Positions 9,218 through 19,483 of a stretch of DNA of 64,000 nucleotides are shown here, in pieces; the stretch's first letter is position 1, and each line of letters starts with the position of its first letter. The notes below the pieces were generated by a model. That model made no database searches and was not told where the DNA came from. It worked only from the letters and a program-made list of their open reading frames with translations. The stretch is taken from the NCBI GenBank assembly GCA_020637395.1, contig JACJWA010000003.1:62001-126000 (forward strand), given 5' to 3'. A program made the position numbers and the translations under genes. Origin of the DNA: Calditrichota bacterium (GTDB lineage: Bacteria > Electryoneota > RPQS01).

Positions 9218-11018
9218 AATCCATCGCCAGCGCACGAGCGACCGCCGCTCGAGCTTCTTCAGTCTTTCCCATCCGCGCAAGCAGCAGTCCAAGATTGGAA
9301 TGCGCTTCGGCGCGCGATGTGTCCAGCGCCAGCGCGTCCTCCTGCACAAACAGCGCGCGCTTGGTTTCACCGGTCTGCATCAGGCGCGCGGCTTCTGCTT
9401 CCAAAAGCGGAATCCACGCACGGTCGCCGCGATTCATTACCAATTGATAGAGCCGCCACTGCGTCCGATAGAGATTTCCCGCGTTCACAATCGCCATCTT
9501 ATGCGGCCACACCGGTTTGTTCTGCGGAAAGGTTTGCACGTACAAGCTGTCCGTGGCTTCAAGATGCAGCCACGCGCTGTCACGGCGCTGAGTATAGAAC
9601 TCCACCAGAATCTGCTTCAGCTCATCGCCCGTGCTCGCGGAGAAGAATTCGATCTTGTCCCACAGCGGATACAGATCAATCGCCAACGCGCGCGTCGTGG
9701 CAATCATCGGGTTGCCTGAGTATTGCTCAAGCCGCTCCGCGTGCTGTTGAGTCTCTGAAAGCCTTGCAAAGGCCAGCGCACCCGAGCTTGCGGTTTGAAC
9801 GGCCATCAAGAGAATCACTACTCCCATGGCGCGGGATTTCGGAAGGTCCGCTTGATGAAACGCGATCAAAAGCAAAGGCACCGCAAACAACAGCAGGCGA
9901 GGTCCCCAATGAACGCCGGAGGATACCGGCACCAGCAAGAGACCCAAAACCACTCCCGCGATGGCATAGGCCATCGCTTTTGTTTTCCAGGCCCCGCGTG
10001 AAATCACAAGCAGCGCAATCCAGGGCATCGCAAAGAGCAATGAACCGCTGCTCAAAAGTGATAACGCGGGCGAGTGTGGCTGCCACGTCACGCGCAATGC
10101 AAACAACAGAAAAAGAAATGCTCCGGTCCATCCTGCGGCACGCATCACGCGCGAGGCATCCCGCAGACCTATGAGCACAAATGCCATGACCAGCACGACG
10201 AACATCGCAATCGTCTGGACAAGGTCCGGTCCCATCGCGAAGATCAGGTCCCAGATCGCGTCTATCCGCGACTTCAGGTAGCCGCCGAGACTTGCCCAGC
10301 CGGGAAGCGCATGATTCAATGCGGATTGCCGGAAGAATTCCGCCGGGCCGCACAAAGAAATCAACACCACAAGCCCCACGGTGACTGCCGCCTTCAGCAA
10401 CAGCATCTCCCGCTTGCGCTCAGCGCGCCAGAGCGCCAGAGCCAACAGCGGTACCAGCAAGACGTATTCCATGCGCAGCGCAATTGCCGTGGCAAGCAAG
10501 AGTCCCGAGAGCATAGCAAATTGTGCTGATCCGCGTTCACGCAAGAACACCTGAGCAATCGCCGGCAAGGAGAGCAGCATGGCCAATCCGTGTTCCCAGG
10601 GCACCAATCCATAAAACGTCAGCGGCAAGAGCAGGAAAACCCACTGCATTCCGTATGCTGACAGGAACCACGCGGCACCCAGGGAAATCAAAACCGACAC
10701 AACGATCAGCGCGCGGCGGCTCAGCAGCGATTCGATGCCCGCGAACAGCCGGGCGTAGGGCGAGAAGCCCACACGCACTTCGTGCTCTGCCGGTTCAGCA
10801 AACGGCGGGACGAGAATCGGATTTGCGCGCGGATCACTGAGCTTGCCGCGAATCTCACCGTCCGGAATGGCGGTGTGCCACGCGCCCTCGCCGTAGCGCA
10901 CAGAGGCTGCCTTGACCGCATCATCTATCGTCCACGTTCCCGCAGGGACATAGAAGGACACGCCGAGCATCAGCACGGACCAGATGATCAGCCAGCGGCG
11001 AGAAATTGCGTCACTCAT
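9150..11018 (-). CDS. Polytopic membrane protein with C-terminal TPR repeats
   Basis: This 622-residue protein has about ten hydrophobic segments in the first 430 residues and TPR-like repeats near its end (AEAHSNLGLLLARMGKTEEA). Topology and the mixed membrane/TPR design mirror the convergent gene at 7307-9217, so both may act in surface polysaccharide or protein glycosylation. No catalytic motif is certain. The start at 11018 (MSDAISRRW) begins just before the first helix; the frame extends ten more codons. The last 68 bases overlap the 3' end of the opposite-strand gene. Confidence 0.75.
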   Translation of the reverse strand: MSDAISRRWLIIWSVLMLGVSFYVPAGTWTIDDAVKAASVRYGEGAWHTAIPDGEIRGKLSDPRANPILVPPFAEPAEHEVRVGFSPYARLFAGIESLLSRRALIVVSVLISLGAAWFLSAYGMQWVFLLLPLTFYGLVPWEHGLAMLLSLPAIAQVFLRERGSAQFAMLSGLLLATAIALRMEYVLLVPLLALALWRAERKREMLLLKAAVTVGLVVLISLCGPAEFFRQSALNHALPGWASLGGYLKSRIDAIWDLIFAMGPDLVQTIAMFVVLVMAFVLIGLRDASRVMRAAGWTGAFLFLLFALRVTWQPHSPALSLLSSGSLLFAMPWIALLVISRGAWKTKAMAYAIAGVVLGLLLVPVSSGVHWGPRLLLFAVPLLLIAFHQADLPKSRAMGVVILLMAVQTASSGALAFARLSETQQHAERLEQYSGNPMIATTRALAIDLYPLWDKIEFFSASTGDELKQILVEFYTQRRDSAWLHLEATDSLYVQTFPQNKPVWPHKMAIVNAGNLYRTQWRLYQLVMNRGDRAWIPLLEAEAARLMQTGETKRALFVQEDALALDTSRAEAHSNLGLLLARMGKTEEARAAVARALAMDSTLSQAAELSRQLEQVQADVSE

Positions 11019-11087
11019 GTCGTATTGAAGAAGAGCCGCGGCGATCATGCCCGCGGCTCTCTTGTATGTCTCTCTCTTCTGTGAACC

Positions 11088-13235
11088 TTAGTTGAAGTTG
11101 AAGTTCACATCCAGATTCTGATTGAAATAGAGGATCTGGTTGGCGATCAGCATCGAAACCGACGGCACTTCACCCAGCAACGGATGTTGGAACGGCTGAT
11201 TCTTCATGTACACCAGCGGGAAACAGAACAGCGACGTACGGAAACGCGGCGTCGCTTGAATCCGCGTGATGAATCCGTTCTCCGTAATCTCGATCTCAAT
11301 GTTTCCGGAGTACTTCACGAAGTTGGTCGCCACCGGCTCGTCGTGCTCGCTCGACAGGGGAATGAACACATAGCTCACTTCCAACACATCCGAATTCTCC
11401 CACTCACCCGCCGAAGCCGGAATGGAAGCGAAAATCCTCCAACGCGGCAGGAACTGGTTCGCTGACAGATTGCGAACCTGAATGAAGTCCGCGTCCACAC
11501 CGCGCGTCACGTTATGAATGCGCGTGGCGGCCAAAAGCGGCAAAGATTCATTTTGCGGAATCAATACCACCACCGTCGAATCCGACAGCGTGTCCACGTT
11601 GCAGTCGAAATTTTCAACCGTATTGGACACGATGGACGTATCGCTGGTCGTGGACTTGTAGTTGTAGATCGTGGTCGAGAAGTCAAAACTCTGCTGCACC
11701 GCAGATCGGCCAAACGTCTCGATTTCCGGTGGGTAGACCACATCCGTCGGTCCGTAGCGAAGCTGCGTCGTGAAGACTGTATCCGTCTCGAGATCAGGAT
11801 ACTGCACGTCGCTGGCCACCGCACCCTGGAAGTCCGCAAGACCCACCAGCGTCGGAGCGACCGAGCCGCTGTACACGTCGCGGCTGCGAACCGTGAACAG
11901 ATTGAAGTAGTGCGACAGGAAGTCCACCGGAGCGCCGCCCGTTGGAATGGACATGGACTTGTTGAAGAGACGGCGGCCCGTCATCCACACGCTTCCACCC
12001 ACATCCAAGTAGTTCCCGAGCACCTTAACGTAATTGATGACATCCGGGTCGTCGTTGCGCGGCGATGTGTTGTCGTCGTCAATAATCCAAACCAAATCGA
12101 ATTGACTGATCAACTCGTAGGGAATCGAGTTCCCCAGACGATTGTCATACCAGAAGATGTCGTCATAGACAAACGGTTCAATCTCCGGTTGTCCCGGAAT
12201 ATTCACGTAAGGAATCAACTGATTGGCCAGATCAACCGCTTCGGCAACCACTCCGCTTACACCATCCGGCCCTTTGTAAAAAGCCAATAGCGTATCCGCG
12301 TTGACGCCGCCGCGCTGCAATTCGATCGCAGACGGAACCTTGTTCTCATCAACAATCATGATACGGCGCGCAAACGTCGGCTTGATCGCCGTGAAATGCA
12401 ATTCCGCCGTATCCGAAATCGCGAACCCGTCGTCAATTGAGCGCAGGAAGAATGTATAGTCGCCTGTTTCGAGACCCGAAAGCGCGATCTGCGCATTCAC
12501 GGTCCAATCACTCCAACCCGCGCGGTAGCCCGCGACATGATTGCTGTCGTCATACACAGGAAGCGCTACAGTATCATTGGGCAATTTCACCAGCGCATAG
12601 CTGTAGCCCAGTTGAATGACGTTGCCAATACGCGAATCAGGATCGCTGCCCTGCCACAAGATCTGAATACCCGTGTAGGTTGCCGTCAGCGTGTCGCCGA
12701 CCAACAAGGTGTCTTCAATCGTGTATTCTTCGAAGTACGTCGGGTCAGACTCAAGAGCCCAGCGCATTTTAGGAGTGTTGGGACGTTCGTTCGTTCTGAA
12801 AAACGTTCGCCACGCGATCCCGGATCGAGAGTTCGCGTTGTCCACCGACCGCACGAGGAAAATGTGTTCGGTGACCTCGCCGACTTCTGTCATCAGATAG
12901 ATCTGGGCGCTTGCCGACTCTGTATAGACCCACCAGGTATCGGGAATCCCTGCAAGGTAGGTCTGCCAGGTTGCGTCCCCTCCGCGATATGCGGCAATTC
13001 CTTCGTCTGATGCGATGTCGTAGAGCTCAAACCCGAGGATTTCGCCATCGTCGTCCCAGCCTGTCCAGTGGATGACCGGCGCATAGCTGAACTGCGAGCT
13101 GTCTTCGGGAAAGTTAACAAATCGCACGTGCGGAGCCTGATTCGGATCCGCATCCTTGTCTACGTACCGATCACAGCCGACCACAGCCAAAATGACCAGC
13201 GCGGTGAACAGTAAGATATTTCGCATGTTTGACAT
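11088..13235 (-). CDS. Large surface lipoprotein, FCB type
   Basis: The roughly 715-residue protein has a lipoprotein signal ending in VVGC about 20 residues in, followed by DRYVDKDADPNQAP. The rest is beta-rich with fibronectin-like stretches (APHVRFVNFPEDSSQFSYAP) and a central segment reminiscent of a Rossmann-like ThuA/glutamine-amidotransferase fold (RRIMIVDENKVPSA, DLVWIIDDDNTSP). It lies 18 bases downstream of the PorV-like gene, so they are probably co-transcribed. The third codon ATG (13235) was chosen for GGAG nine bases upstream; 13241 and 13226 are alternatives. The exact role is unknown, but it probably works with the exported proteins of the block. Confidence 0.8.
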   Translation of the reverse strand: MSNMRNILLFTALVILAVVGCDRYVDKDADPNQAPHVRFVNFPEDSSQFSYAPVIHWTGWDDDGEILGFELYDIASDEGIAAYRGGDATWQTYLAGIPDTWWVYTESASAQIYLMTEVGEVTEHIFLVRSVDNANSRSGIAWRTFFRTNERPNTPKMRWALESDPTYFEEYTIEDTLLVGDTLTATYTGIQILWQGSDPDSRIGNVIQLGYSYALVKLPNDTVALPVYDDSNHVAGYRAGWSDWTVNAQIALSGLETGDYTFFLRSIDDGFAISDTAELHFTAIKPTFARRIMIVDENKVPSAIELQRGGVNADTLLAFYKGPDGVSGVVAEAVDLANQLIPYVNIPGQPEIEPFVYDDIFWYDNRLGNSIPYELISQFDLVWIIDDDNTSPRNDDPDVINYVKVLGNYLDVGGSVWMTGRRLFNKSMSIPTGGAPVDFLSHYFNLFTVRSRDVYSGSVAPTLVGLADFQGAVASDVQYPDLETDTVFTTQLRYGPTDVVYPPEIETFGRSAVQQSFDFSTTIYNYKSTTSDTSIVSNTVENFDCNVDTLSDSTVVVLIPQNESLPLLAATRIHNVTRGVDADFIQVRNLSANQFLPRWRIFASIPASAGEWENSDVLEVSYVFIPLSSEHDEPVATNFVKYSGNIEIEITENGFITRIQATPRFRTSLFCFPLVYMKNQPFQHPLLGEVPSVSMLIANQILYFNQNLDVNFNFN

Positions 13236-13253
13236 GTTCATTGTCTCCGCGGT

Positions 13254-14339
13254 TTACAGGAACCGCTTGTTGAAGCGGTACCCAAGCGAGAACCGGTGGA
13301 TGTCTCCGAGGAATGAGATGCCCGTATAGGCATAGTCCATGGTCAGGCCCGCCTTTTCAAGGTTCAACCCTGCGCCCAGAGATGCGCCGTTGCCGATGAA
13401 GGTGCCGTTCCGGCTGAACAGCGGATACTCGTAGTACGGATTGTCGGCTGACGCATCTTCGCCCGCGTTCACCGTCGTACGATACTCATCCCACGACTTC
13501 CTCGTCCAGCCGTTCAATTTCTTGCCCGCGCGCAGGAACACCGTGTTATGGAATCCGTACTCCAGACCAAGGTTGTACACCTCAAGGTTGTCATTCGGAT
13601 GAGACCAGGCCAAGGACACCAAGAGCGCATGTGTGCCCAGCGAATCCTGACCGTTCCAGTAGTCGCGGTCGTTCGTATTGATCGCGTACATCGAAGCACC
13701 AAACGTGAAGTTCATCGGCAGAGGAAACTCCTCTTCCACAAACTTCATGTCCGGCCCGAAATTCGAGGTCAACATCGCGATGCGCACGCTCTTCCAACCG
13801 GTGTCGTAGAACGTCCCGATGTCCGCGGCCCAGCCCGTCGCCGATTTGTCCGCAAGCATTTCGCTGACAATCTTCAGCGTGCCGCCCACGGAGAACTTGT
13901 CGGTGAGCATCTGGCTATAGGAGATTCCACCGGCAAAGTCGCCCGCCGTGAATGTCCGGCCTGTGCCGTCCGGACGATCCGGAGTCGTCTCCTTGATCTC
14001 GTCCGTCGTCAGATAGCTCATAGACACGGCTACTGCACCGTTGAACCTCTCGACCGGCTGAGTCAGACCCAGGTAGCCATATTGCAGTCCGGCCACATAG
14101 TCAATCCAGCTGATGGCGCCCTGTGGACGCTCCAGACGAGCCAACGCGCCGGGATTATGCCAAATCGCGTTCGCGTCGTTGGCCACGGCGACAAATGCCT
14201 CGCCCATGCCCACCGCCCGAACCGACGGGCTGATTTTCAAAAACTGTACGCCGGCGGTGCCTACCTTCGCCTGTGCCCACACAAATGAGGGGGCCATCAG
14301 ACAGATCAGCAGCACTCCGAGTATTCGCCAACGCTTCAT
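13254..14339 (-). CDS. PorV/PorQ-family outer-membrane protein
   Basis: This 361-residue protein has a signal peptide (cleaved near VWAQ). The mature start AKVGTAGVQFLKISPSVRAVGMGEAFVAVANDANAIWHNPGALA is characteristic of the PorV/PorQ (UPF0164) group, a 14-stranded FadL-like barrel. PorV acts as a shuttle protein for T9SS cargo between the translocon and the attachment complex. The start at 14339 has AAGGAAG upstream. Its immediate neighbours are a large exported protein (upstream) and a lipoprotein (downstream), which fits a cargo/PorV pairing. The family call is firm, but a T9SS role for this copy is inference. Confidence 0.88.
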   Translation of the reverse strand: MKRWRILGVLLICLMAPSFVWAQAKVGTAGVQFLKISPSVRAVGMGEAFVAVANDANAIWHNPGALARLERPQGAISWIDYVAGLQYGYLGLTQPVERFNGAVAVSMSYLTTDEIKETTPDRPDGTGRTFTAGDFAGGISYSQMLTDKFSVGGTLKIVSEMLADKSATGWAADIGTFYDTGWKSVRIAMLTSNFGPDMKFVEEEFPLPMNFTFGASMYAINTNDRDYWNGQDSLGTHALLVSLAWSHPNDNLEVYNLGLEYGFHNTVFLRAGKKLNGWTRKSWDEYRTTVNAGEDASADNPYYEYPLFSRNGTFIGNGASLGAGLNLEKAGLTMDYAYTGISFLGDIHRFSLGYRFNKRFL

Positions 14340-14380
14340 GTTCACTTCCTTCCGTCTATGGAGCACGATTCGGAAAACGA

Positions 14381-17350
14381 TTAACGGATAATCACGAACT
14401 TGCCCGTCGAATACGAATGATCCGACAGGTCTTCCACCGAGAATAGATAGAGGCCCGACACAACCTGCTGGTTATTGCGGGAGTTCAAGTCCCACTTCTC
14501 TGAATTCAAACTCGCCCACGAGCTGCGGTCACCGTCCACGTTGTGAGGCACAACCTGAACCAGGTCGCCCGCCGTCGTGAAGATACGAATCAGACAGCGC
14601 TCGGGAAGATTCATGAATTCAATGCGGCGGTCCGTCTGCGGGAAGAAGTCTCGCGTGCCGTCATTCTGATTCTCCCACGACTGCCCGCGCGCCGCCGATG
14701 TGTAATCCTGATAGGCGCGATACGGATTCGGCACCACCGTCACTTCGCGCTCCGGTGATCCCGCCGGCGCCAGCAGCACGGCGTTTGCCGTGGCGCGCGT
14801 CGTCAGCGACGTCAGACCCGATTTCGGATCGCCAAAGTCAAACGAGGTCACCGCGTAGTAGCGCGGCGCAAGCTTCGTTGCCGGAATCCTGAACTGATAG
14901 ACGCCTTCATACGGGCTCTCAATTTCGCCGAAGCCTGTGTTGTTGCCTACCGCCTTTAGCATTCCCGTAATGCCGCGAATCACAGAGTCACGCGGCAGAC
15001 CCGTCGAATCCGTGACCGGAACCGTCATCATCGAATCGGTTCCAACCGCGAAATACGCAAAGTCTTTGCGATCATACTGCGCCAGCAGTTCGTAGTTGTT
15101 CTCAAGATTGACCGTGGCCACGTGAATACGATAGCCTTCGAAATCCTGCTCGCGGCTGAACGGATCGCGATAGCTCGGGTTTTCGGATGAGCTCTTCGAC
15201 CAGCGAATCAGAACGTCGTTGCCTTCGAACACATATCCGAGACCACCGATAAAGCAATCTCCGGTGCGCACGACACCACCAGAATGCTGAGAAGCATTGA
15301 ACGTGTTCGGCACGCAGTCTAAAAGCGCCGGAATCGGCGGCGGCGGCGGACCCGTGAAGTCCGGAATACCGTCGCCAAAGTCCAATATCTCATTGGCCGA
15401 CATCCAACCCATGTCCCAGCGCCCAAGTTGCAAAGGATGCGTCGCAGGGAAAGCATAGACCAGATCCGGCGGAACCAATTCGTCTTCGTTGTCGCACGGA
15501 TTCAGCGGACGGCTGTTCAGAGCCGTATTCACGATTGCATCGTGGCGTCCGTTGCGCTCGGTCAAGTCGGCATCCGGACCCGTGTACCAGCCGACTTCGA
15601 TCTCCGCATTCTGACCCAGAGTCGCTGAACCCCGGAAGTACACCACGCGAACGCTGTCCACGCCAATCGGCAGCACGCCAAAGAGACCGTCAGTTCCGAC
15701 GTCTTCGCCGTAGTAGCCGTCGCCTGTGTCCAGCAAGCCGTCGCCCTGCGAACCGTCTTCATCCACGATGGTCGGGTCACCGTCCAGACCCCAGTCGAAA
15801 ATCGGCGTGTCAAACATACGGTTATCGTACACGTCCTTCGCCCAACGCGCGTTGAGTTTCAGGTCCGTGAAGTCATACTTCGACGTGTCCGGAATGCCGG
15901 GAATAGATTGCGGATCGTTCGGGTTGTGGAAGAACTCGCCGCCCACATAGGCAATCGTCATCTTGAACTTCTCGCCGGGATTCAGACGATAGATGTCATT
16001 GCCCGCACCGTCCGTAAAGTCATAGATGCCCAACGGACCCCAGGACAACAGATAGCGAGTGTCGTATCCGTCCGCGATGTCGCGCGCCGTGACCGCATCC
16101 GGCAGGCCCAGTGTGGACCAAGCCTGCGGATTGTTCGGCCCAAAGCAGTTCGTATCGCCGGGAACCAGCCCGTTAAAGTGATCAAGCACCGAGGTCTGCC
16201 AGAAGTCAAACTCGCAGTTTCCCATCAACTGATACTTGTGCGCGTCGCCTTCAGGAATACCATACTGCGCCGTCCAGCCCATGCCCATACTGTCGCGGTT
16301 GGCATACGCTTCCCATGCCGGGCCGTAGTCGAGCTGCACGTTGCCGTTCGGGTTGTACCAGTTGAACGACGTAAAGAGACGCGGATTCGGTGCGCGAATC
16401 ACGCGCGTTCCCGTCACATGAGGAATGTAAAGCGGGCCGCCGAATGCGGTGTTCTCATAGCCGTCATTGTCGGCAATCCAGGCCACGTCAATCCGCACCG
16501 CCGTCGTGTCGTTCTGCGCACTGACTTCTTCAACTTCGCGAATAAATCCGCACACGTCGTCCGTGTGTTCGTCCAGGTCGCCGGCCACGCCGCAATCGGA
16601 GTCCACATACAGACCGACATACACGTTCTTCAAAAAGTTCGACGCGATGTTCTCGATTTCGTAGTCAATCAGAATGAAGTCCTCGGCAAACGCCTGGCTG
16701 AACGAATACGACGTCTGGCTGATCTTGATACCGAGCGGACGGTGAGGTCCATCGGTCGGATCGTTGCGCACGAAGAAATCGTCCGTCAGCGTGTCCGTCA
16801 TCACCGCGAGGAAATCCTGATCGGACACCGCGAACGAATCAAACACCTGCTCGCCAAAGCAGTTGGTGAAGCCGGGGCGGTTCGAGCGCTCGATGATTCC
16901 GTTGCCGCCGCGTTCGCCTGCATGGAACTCATTGATGGACGGGTTCTGCCAACCGTCCGTTCCCACGGACACGCGCGTCGTGAAGAAGCCTTCTTCTTCA
17001 ATCAGTGCGCCGATCCACAATCCTCCCTGAAAGAGGTACTGCTGACCGGAACCGCCGGGAAACTCGCATTGCGGTGCCCATGTCCCCGGAGGCGGACAAG
17101 GATCTTCCAACGCATCATCCTGCGAAGGACCATCGTTGCCGAAGTATCCGTAGTTCGTGATGTTCATCCACATCTTGCCCGCATTGTGAACGCGGTTCTC
17201 GTCTTCAGGGTCGGCCACGTCGAGCGTATTGCGCACGGGGCCGCGAGGACGATTCACGTCGTACGGTGAAAGCGCTGCTTCGCTCCGGGACGCAAGCGCA
17301 CCCAGCAGAAAAATCAGCGACAGTAATGAGGAGTAGGTTTTCCAGCGCAT
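14381..17350 (-). CDS. Large exported protein with C-terminal T9SS-like domain
   Basis: The protein is about 989 residues with a signal peptide cleaved near SEA. It consists of long beta-rich segments with several D-G-D or DEDGSQGDGLLD turns that look calcium-binding. The last 90 residues (VVPNPYRAYQDY, IRIFTTAGDLVQ, VVSGLYLFSVED, TGKFVIIR) have the layout of a FlgD/type A sorting domain, though without the exact YPNPFN motif. ATG at 17350 was chosen over the TTG two codons earlier because GAGG lies nine bases upstream. It is followed by the PorV-like gene after 41 bases. The function is unknown; a surface or S-layer-like component is plausible. Confidence 0.82.
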   Translation of the reverse strand: MRWKTYSSLLSLIFLLGALASRSEAALSPYDVNRPRGPVRNTLDVADPEDENRVHNAGKMWMNITNYGYFGNDGPSQDDALEDPCPPPGTWAPQCEFPGGSGQQYLFQGGLWIGALIEEEGFFTTRVSVGTDGWQNPSINEFHAGERGGNGIIERSNRPGFTNCFGEQVFDSFAVSDQDFLAVMTDTLTDDFFVRNDPTDGPHRPLGIKISQTSYSFSQAFAEDFILIDYEIENIASNFLKNVYVGLYVDSDCGVAGDLDEHTDDVCGFIREVEEVSAQNDTTAVRIDVAWIADNDGYENTAFGGPLYIPHVTGTRVIRAPNPRLFTSFNWYNPNGNVQLDYGPAWEAYANRDSMGMGWTAQYGIPEGDAHKYQLMGNCEFDFWQTSVLDHFNGLVPGDTNCFGPNNPQAWSTLGLPDAVTARDIADGYDTRYLLSWGPLGIYDFTDGAGNDIYRLNPGEKFKMTIAYVGGEFFHNPNDPQSIPGIPDTSKYDFTDLKLNARWAKDVYDNRMFDTPIFDWGLDGDPTIVDEDGSQGDGLLDTGDGYYGEDVGTDGLFGVLPIGVDSVRVVYFRGSATLGQNAEIEVGWYTGPDADLTERNGRHDAIVNTALNSRPLNPCDNEDELVPPDLVYAFPATHPLQLGRWDMGWMSANEILDFGDGIPDFTGPPPPPIPALLDCVPNTFNASQHSGGVVRTGDCFIGGLGYVFEGNDVLIRWSKSSSENPSYRDPFSREQDFEGYRIHVATVNLENNYELLAQYDRKDFAYFAVGTDSMMTVPVTDSTGLPRDSVIRGITGMLKAVGNNTGFGEIESPYEGVYQFRIPATKLAPRYYAVTSFDFGDPKSGLTSLTTRATANAVLLAPAGSPEREVTVVPNPYRAYQDYTSAARGQSWENQNDGTRDFFPQTDRRIEFMNLPERCLIRIFTTAGDLVQVVPHNVDGDRSSWASLNSEKWDLNSRNNQQVVSGLYLFSVEDLSDHSYSTGKFVIIR

Positions 17351-17421
17351 GTGCAAGAACCTCTATCGTGATGGCTTGCGACGACGATCAGACGCCGACG
17401 CGATCAGATTTCCAAATGTAT

Positions 17422-19443
17422 TTAGTAGCGGGACGCCAAACCACCGGAACGCAGCCCAGCGCCTATCCCTGTGCCGCCCGGACCACCCCACGCTCCCATG
17501 TCGTTACGAGTTTGGTCCGCATCATTGTACTGCGCGTCCGGATGGCCCGCGTTGATGCACGGCGATCCCGGAGCAAGGCGATAGTCCGATCCGGCAAACT
17601 GCGGGTTTGCGCTGATGCTCTCGCCAACGTCCAGAGTCGCGGGGCTATAGTTGGCCGGAACCACGTCGCGCAATCCGTTGTTGTAAACGTCATTGTAGTT
17701 CAACTGCGGGAATGACGAGAACTGCGCATAAACGCCGTAGCGCCCGCAACCCGTAATGATGTTGTTCAACATCTCGGGATTGCAGTTGTTCTGCATGTGA
17801 ACCCCGTGATAGCCGCTGCCCACAATGGTGTTGTTCACCATCAGCGGATCGCAGAAGTCCGTCAGCGAAACACCGCTGGTCGAGCAAGCTTCAATAATCG
17901 TGTTCATGATCTCAACACCGTCGTGCACGCCCTCAAGCGTCAGGCCGCGGCCGCGCGAGCCGTTGATCCACGAGTTGCTGACCTTTGCCGATGACGCAAG
18001 CACCTCGATTGCCTGCGTGCCAACATTCGTGAAACTGCACGACTGAATCATCACTGCGTCTTCCAGGTTCGTCGTGCCCGTTTCCACTTCGACTCCGCCC
18101 TGGAATCCGTTGATGAACTCCACGTTCTCAAACCTTACGCCGGATTTGTTCACCAGCACTTCGTCGAAATCGCGAACGACCATGTGCTGAATCACCGAGG
18201 GGTCGTCGCCGCGGTCAAAGAAAATGATACCGCCAACGATATCCTGTCCGATGGTCTGACACGGGCAAATCTCCACCGGAGATCCCGCCGTGCCCTGTAC
18301 AAGCAGGCGGCCATAGATTTCCATGTTGAACTTGCCAGTCGCCTCAATTCGCGTGCCCGCCGGTACCGTGACCGTCACGCCGGGCGGAACCACCACGTCG
18401 CAGGACATGCGGTAGGTCGCGCTCGCCAGATCGTCTTCCAATCTGCCGCGCAACTCAAAAGTCTGCTGAGAGTACGGCTGCGATCCCATGTCCGCAGGAG
18501 TGCCATCCGAATCGAAATCCCCGTCCAGCGGACCGGCATTGACACAGGGAGAACACGATTCCAGACCGTAATCTGCAAATCGGGTCTGCAGTTCTTCCGC
18601 GGGATCAACAAACAGCGGCGGCAAATCAATATTGAAACGTGAGTCGCAAGAGTCGAGATTTGAGTTCACCTCGGTCAAATCGCCAAACACGCGCAACGTG
18701 CCCGTGCTCGTGTCCGGATTGTCATTCGACAGAATGAACCCCGGCGCGCTATTCTCGGCAACATTGTTGTAGCGAACATCGAGTTGCTCAATCTGTGTCA
18801 CGGTCTGATCAGCGCGAACCGCCGAAGCGTCGTTGCCCGTCAAGACGTTGTAACGAATGCGCGGCAGCGATGCAGAGCCCTTGATCGCGATGGCGTTGTT
18901 CTGGTTATTCGTCACGACACAGTGTTCAATCGTCGGACTGCTGTCCCAAATCGCCAGCATGCCGCGGAAATTCTGCGCGTCACGCCCGCGATCGCCCAAT
19001 GTGTCCGAATCAAAATAGGCACCATAGCTGAACACGCAATAGCGGAACACCGACCCTTCGGACGCATTGCGCAACTTTATGCCGCGCCACTGGCCCAAAT
19101 CAGGCTCCGTGTGCGCACTTGTGAAAATGATCGGAGAGGCCGAACTCGCTTCGGCAACAATCTTTCCCTGGACGTCTATCCAGTTCAAACCGGCCACCAT
19201 GATCTCCGCACCGGGCTCGACCGTCACCGTCACGCCCTCGGGGATCACATAATCCTCAACGATGATCCACGGCACTCCGCCGTTGGCGCTGATCGTTAGG
19301 TTCGTAGTGGGTGAGCGCAGCGTATCGCCTTCGCGAAACGGACTTTCCGGTTTGGGCGGATTGGACACGGGGTCCGAACACCCGAACACGATCAGCAGAG
19401 CGGTCAGCACCGCAAGTCCTGCGCGATATCTCTTGGAATTCAT
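17422..19443 (-). CDS. Right-handed beta-helix lipoprotein
   Basis: This 673-residue protein has a lipobox (LLIVFGCSD) and a long parallel beta-helix with pectate-lyase-like or NosD-like repeats (IEHCVVTNNQNNAIAIKGSA; MVNNTIVGSGYHGVHMQNNC; MLNNIITGCGRYGVYAQ). Two blocks of VTVEPGAEI / VTVPAGTRIEATGKF precede the helix, a pattern seen in FCB surface proteins. It could bind or cleave polysaccharide, but no catalytic residues can be assigned. The start at 19443 opens the lipoprotein signal with GGAG upstream. It lies 40 bases downstream of the TonB-dependent receptor gene and is probably in the same operon. Confidence 0.85.
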   Translation of the reverse strand: MNSKRYRAGLAVLTALLIVFGCSDPVSNPPKPESPFREGDTLRSPTTNLTISANGGVPWIIVEDYVIPEGVTVTVEPGAEIMVAGLNWIDVQGKIVAEASSASPIIFTSAHTEPDLGQWRGIKLRNASEGSVFRYCVFSYGAYFDSDTLGDRGRDAQNFRGMLAIWDSSPTIEHCVVTNNQNNAIAIKGSASLPRIRYNVLTGNDASAVRADQTVTQIEQLDVRYNNVAENSAPGFILSNDNPDTSTGTLRVFGDLTEVNSNLDSCDSRFNIDLPPLFVDPAEELQTRFADYGLESCSPCVNAGPLDGDFDSDGTPADMGSQPYSQQTFELRGRLEDDLASATYRMSCDVVVPPGVTVTVPAGTRIEATGKFNMEIYGRLLVQGTAGSPVEICPCQTIGQDIVGGIIFFDRGDDPSVIQHMVVRDFDEVLVNKSGVRFENVEFINGFQGGVEVETGTTNLEDAVMIQSCSFTNVGTQAIEVLASSAKVSNSWINGSRGRGLTLEGVHDGVEIMNTIIEACSTSGVSLTDFCDPLMVNNTIVGSGYHGVHMQNNCNPEMLNNIITGCGRYGVYAQFSSFPQLNYNDVYNNGLRDVVPANYSPATLDVGESISANPQFAGSDYRLAPGSPCINAGHPDAQYNDADQTRNDMGAWGGPGGTGIGAGLRSGGLASRY

Positions 19444-19483
19444 ATCTATCTGACTCCGGGATACAGTTTCGTGTGAAATCCGC

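Noticed and set aside
15908..17269. 453-codon plus-strand frame opposite the large exported protein
   Set aside because: The sequence is low in complexity and Arg/Val/His-rich, with no recognisable domain; the opposite strand has signal peptide and sorting domain.
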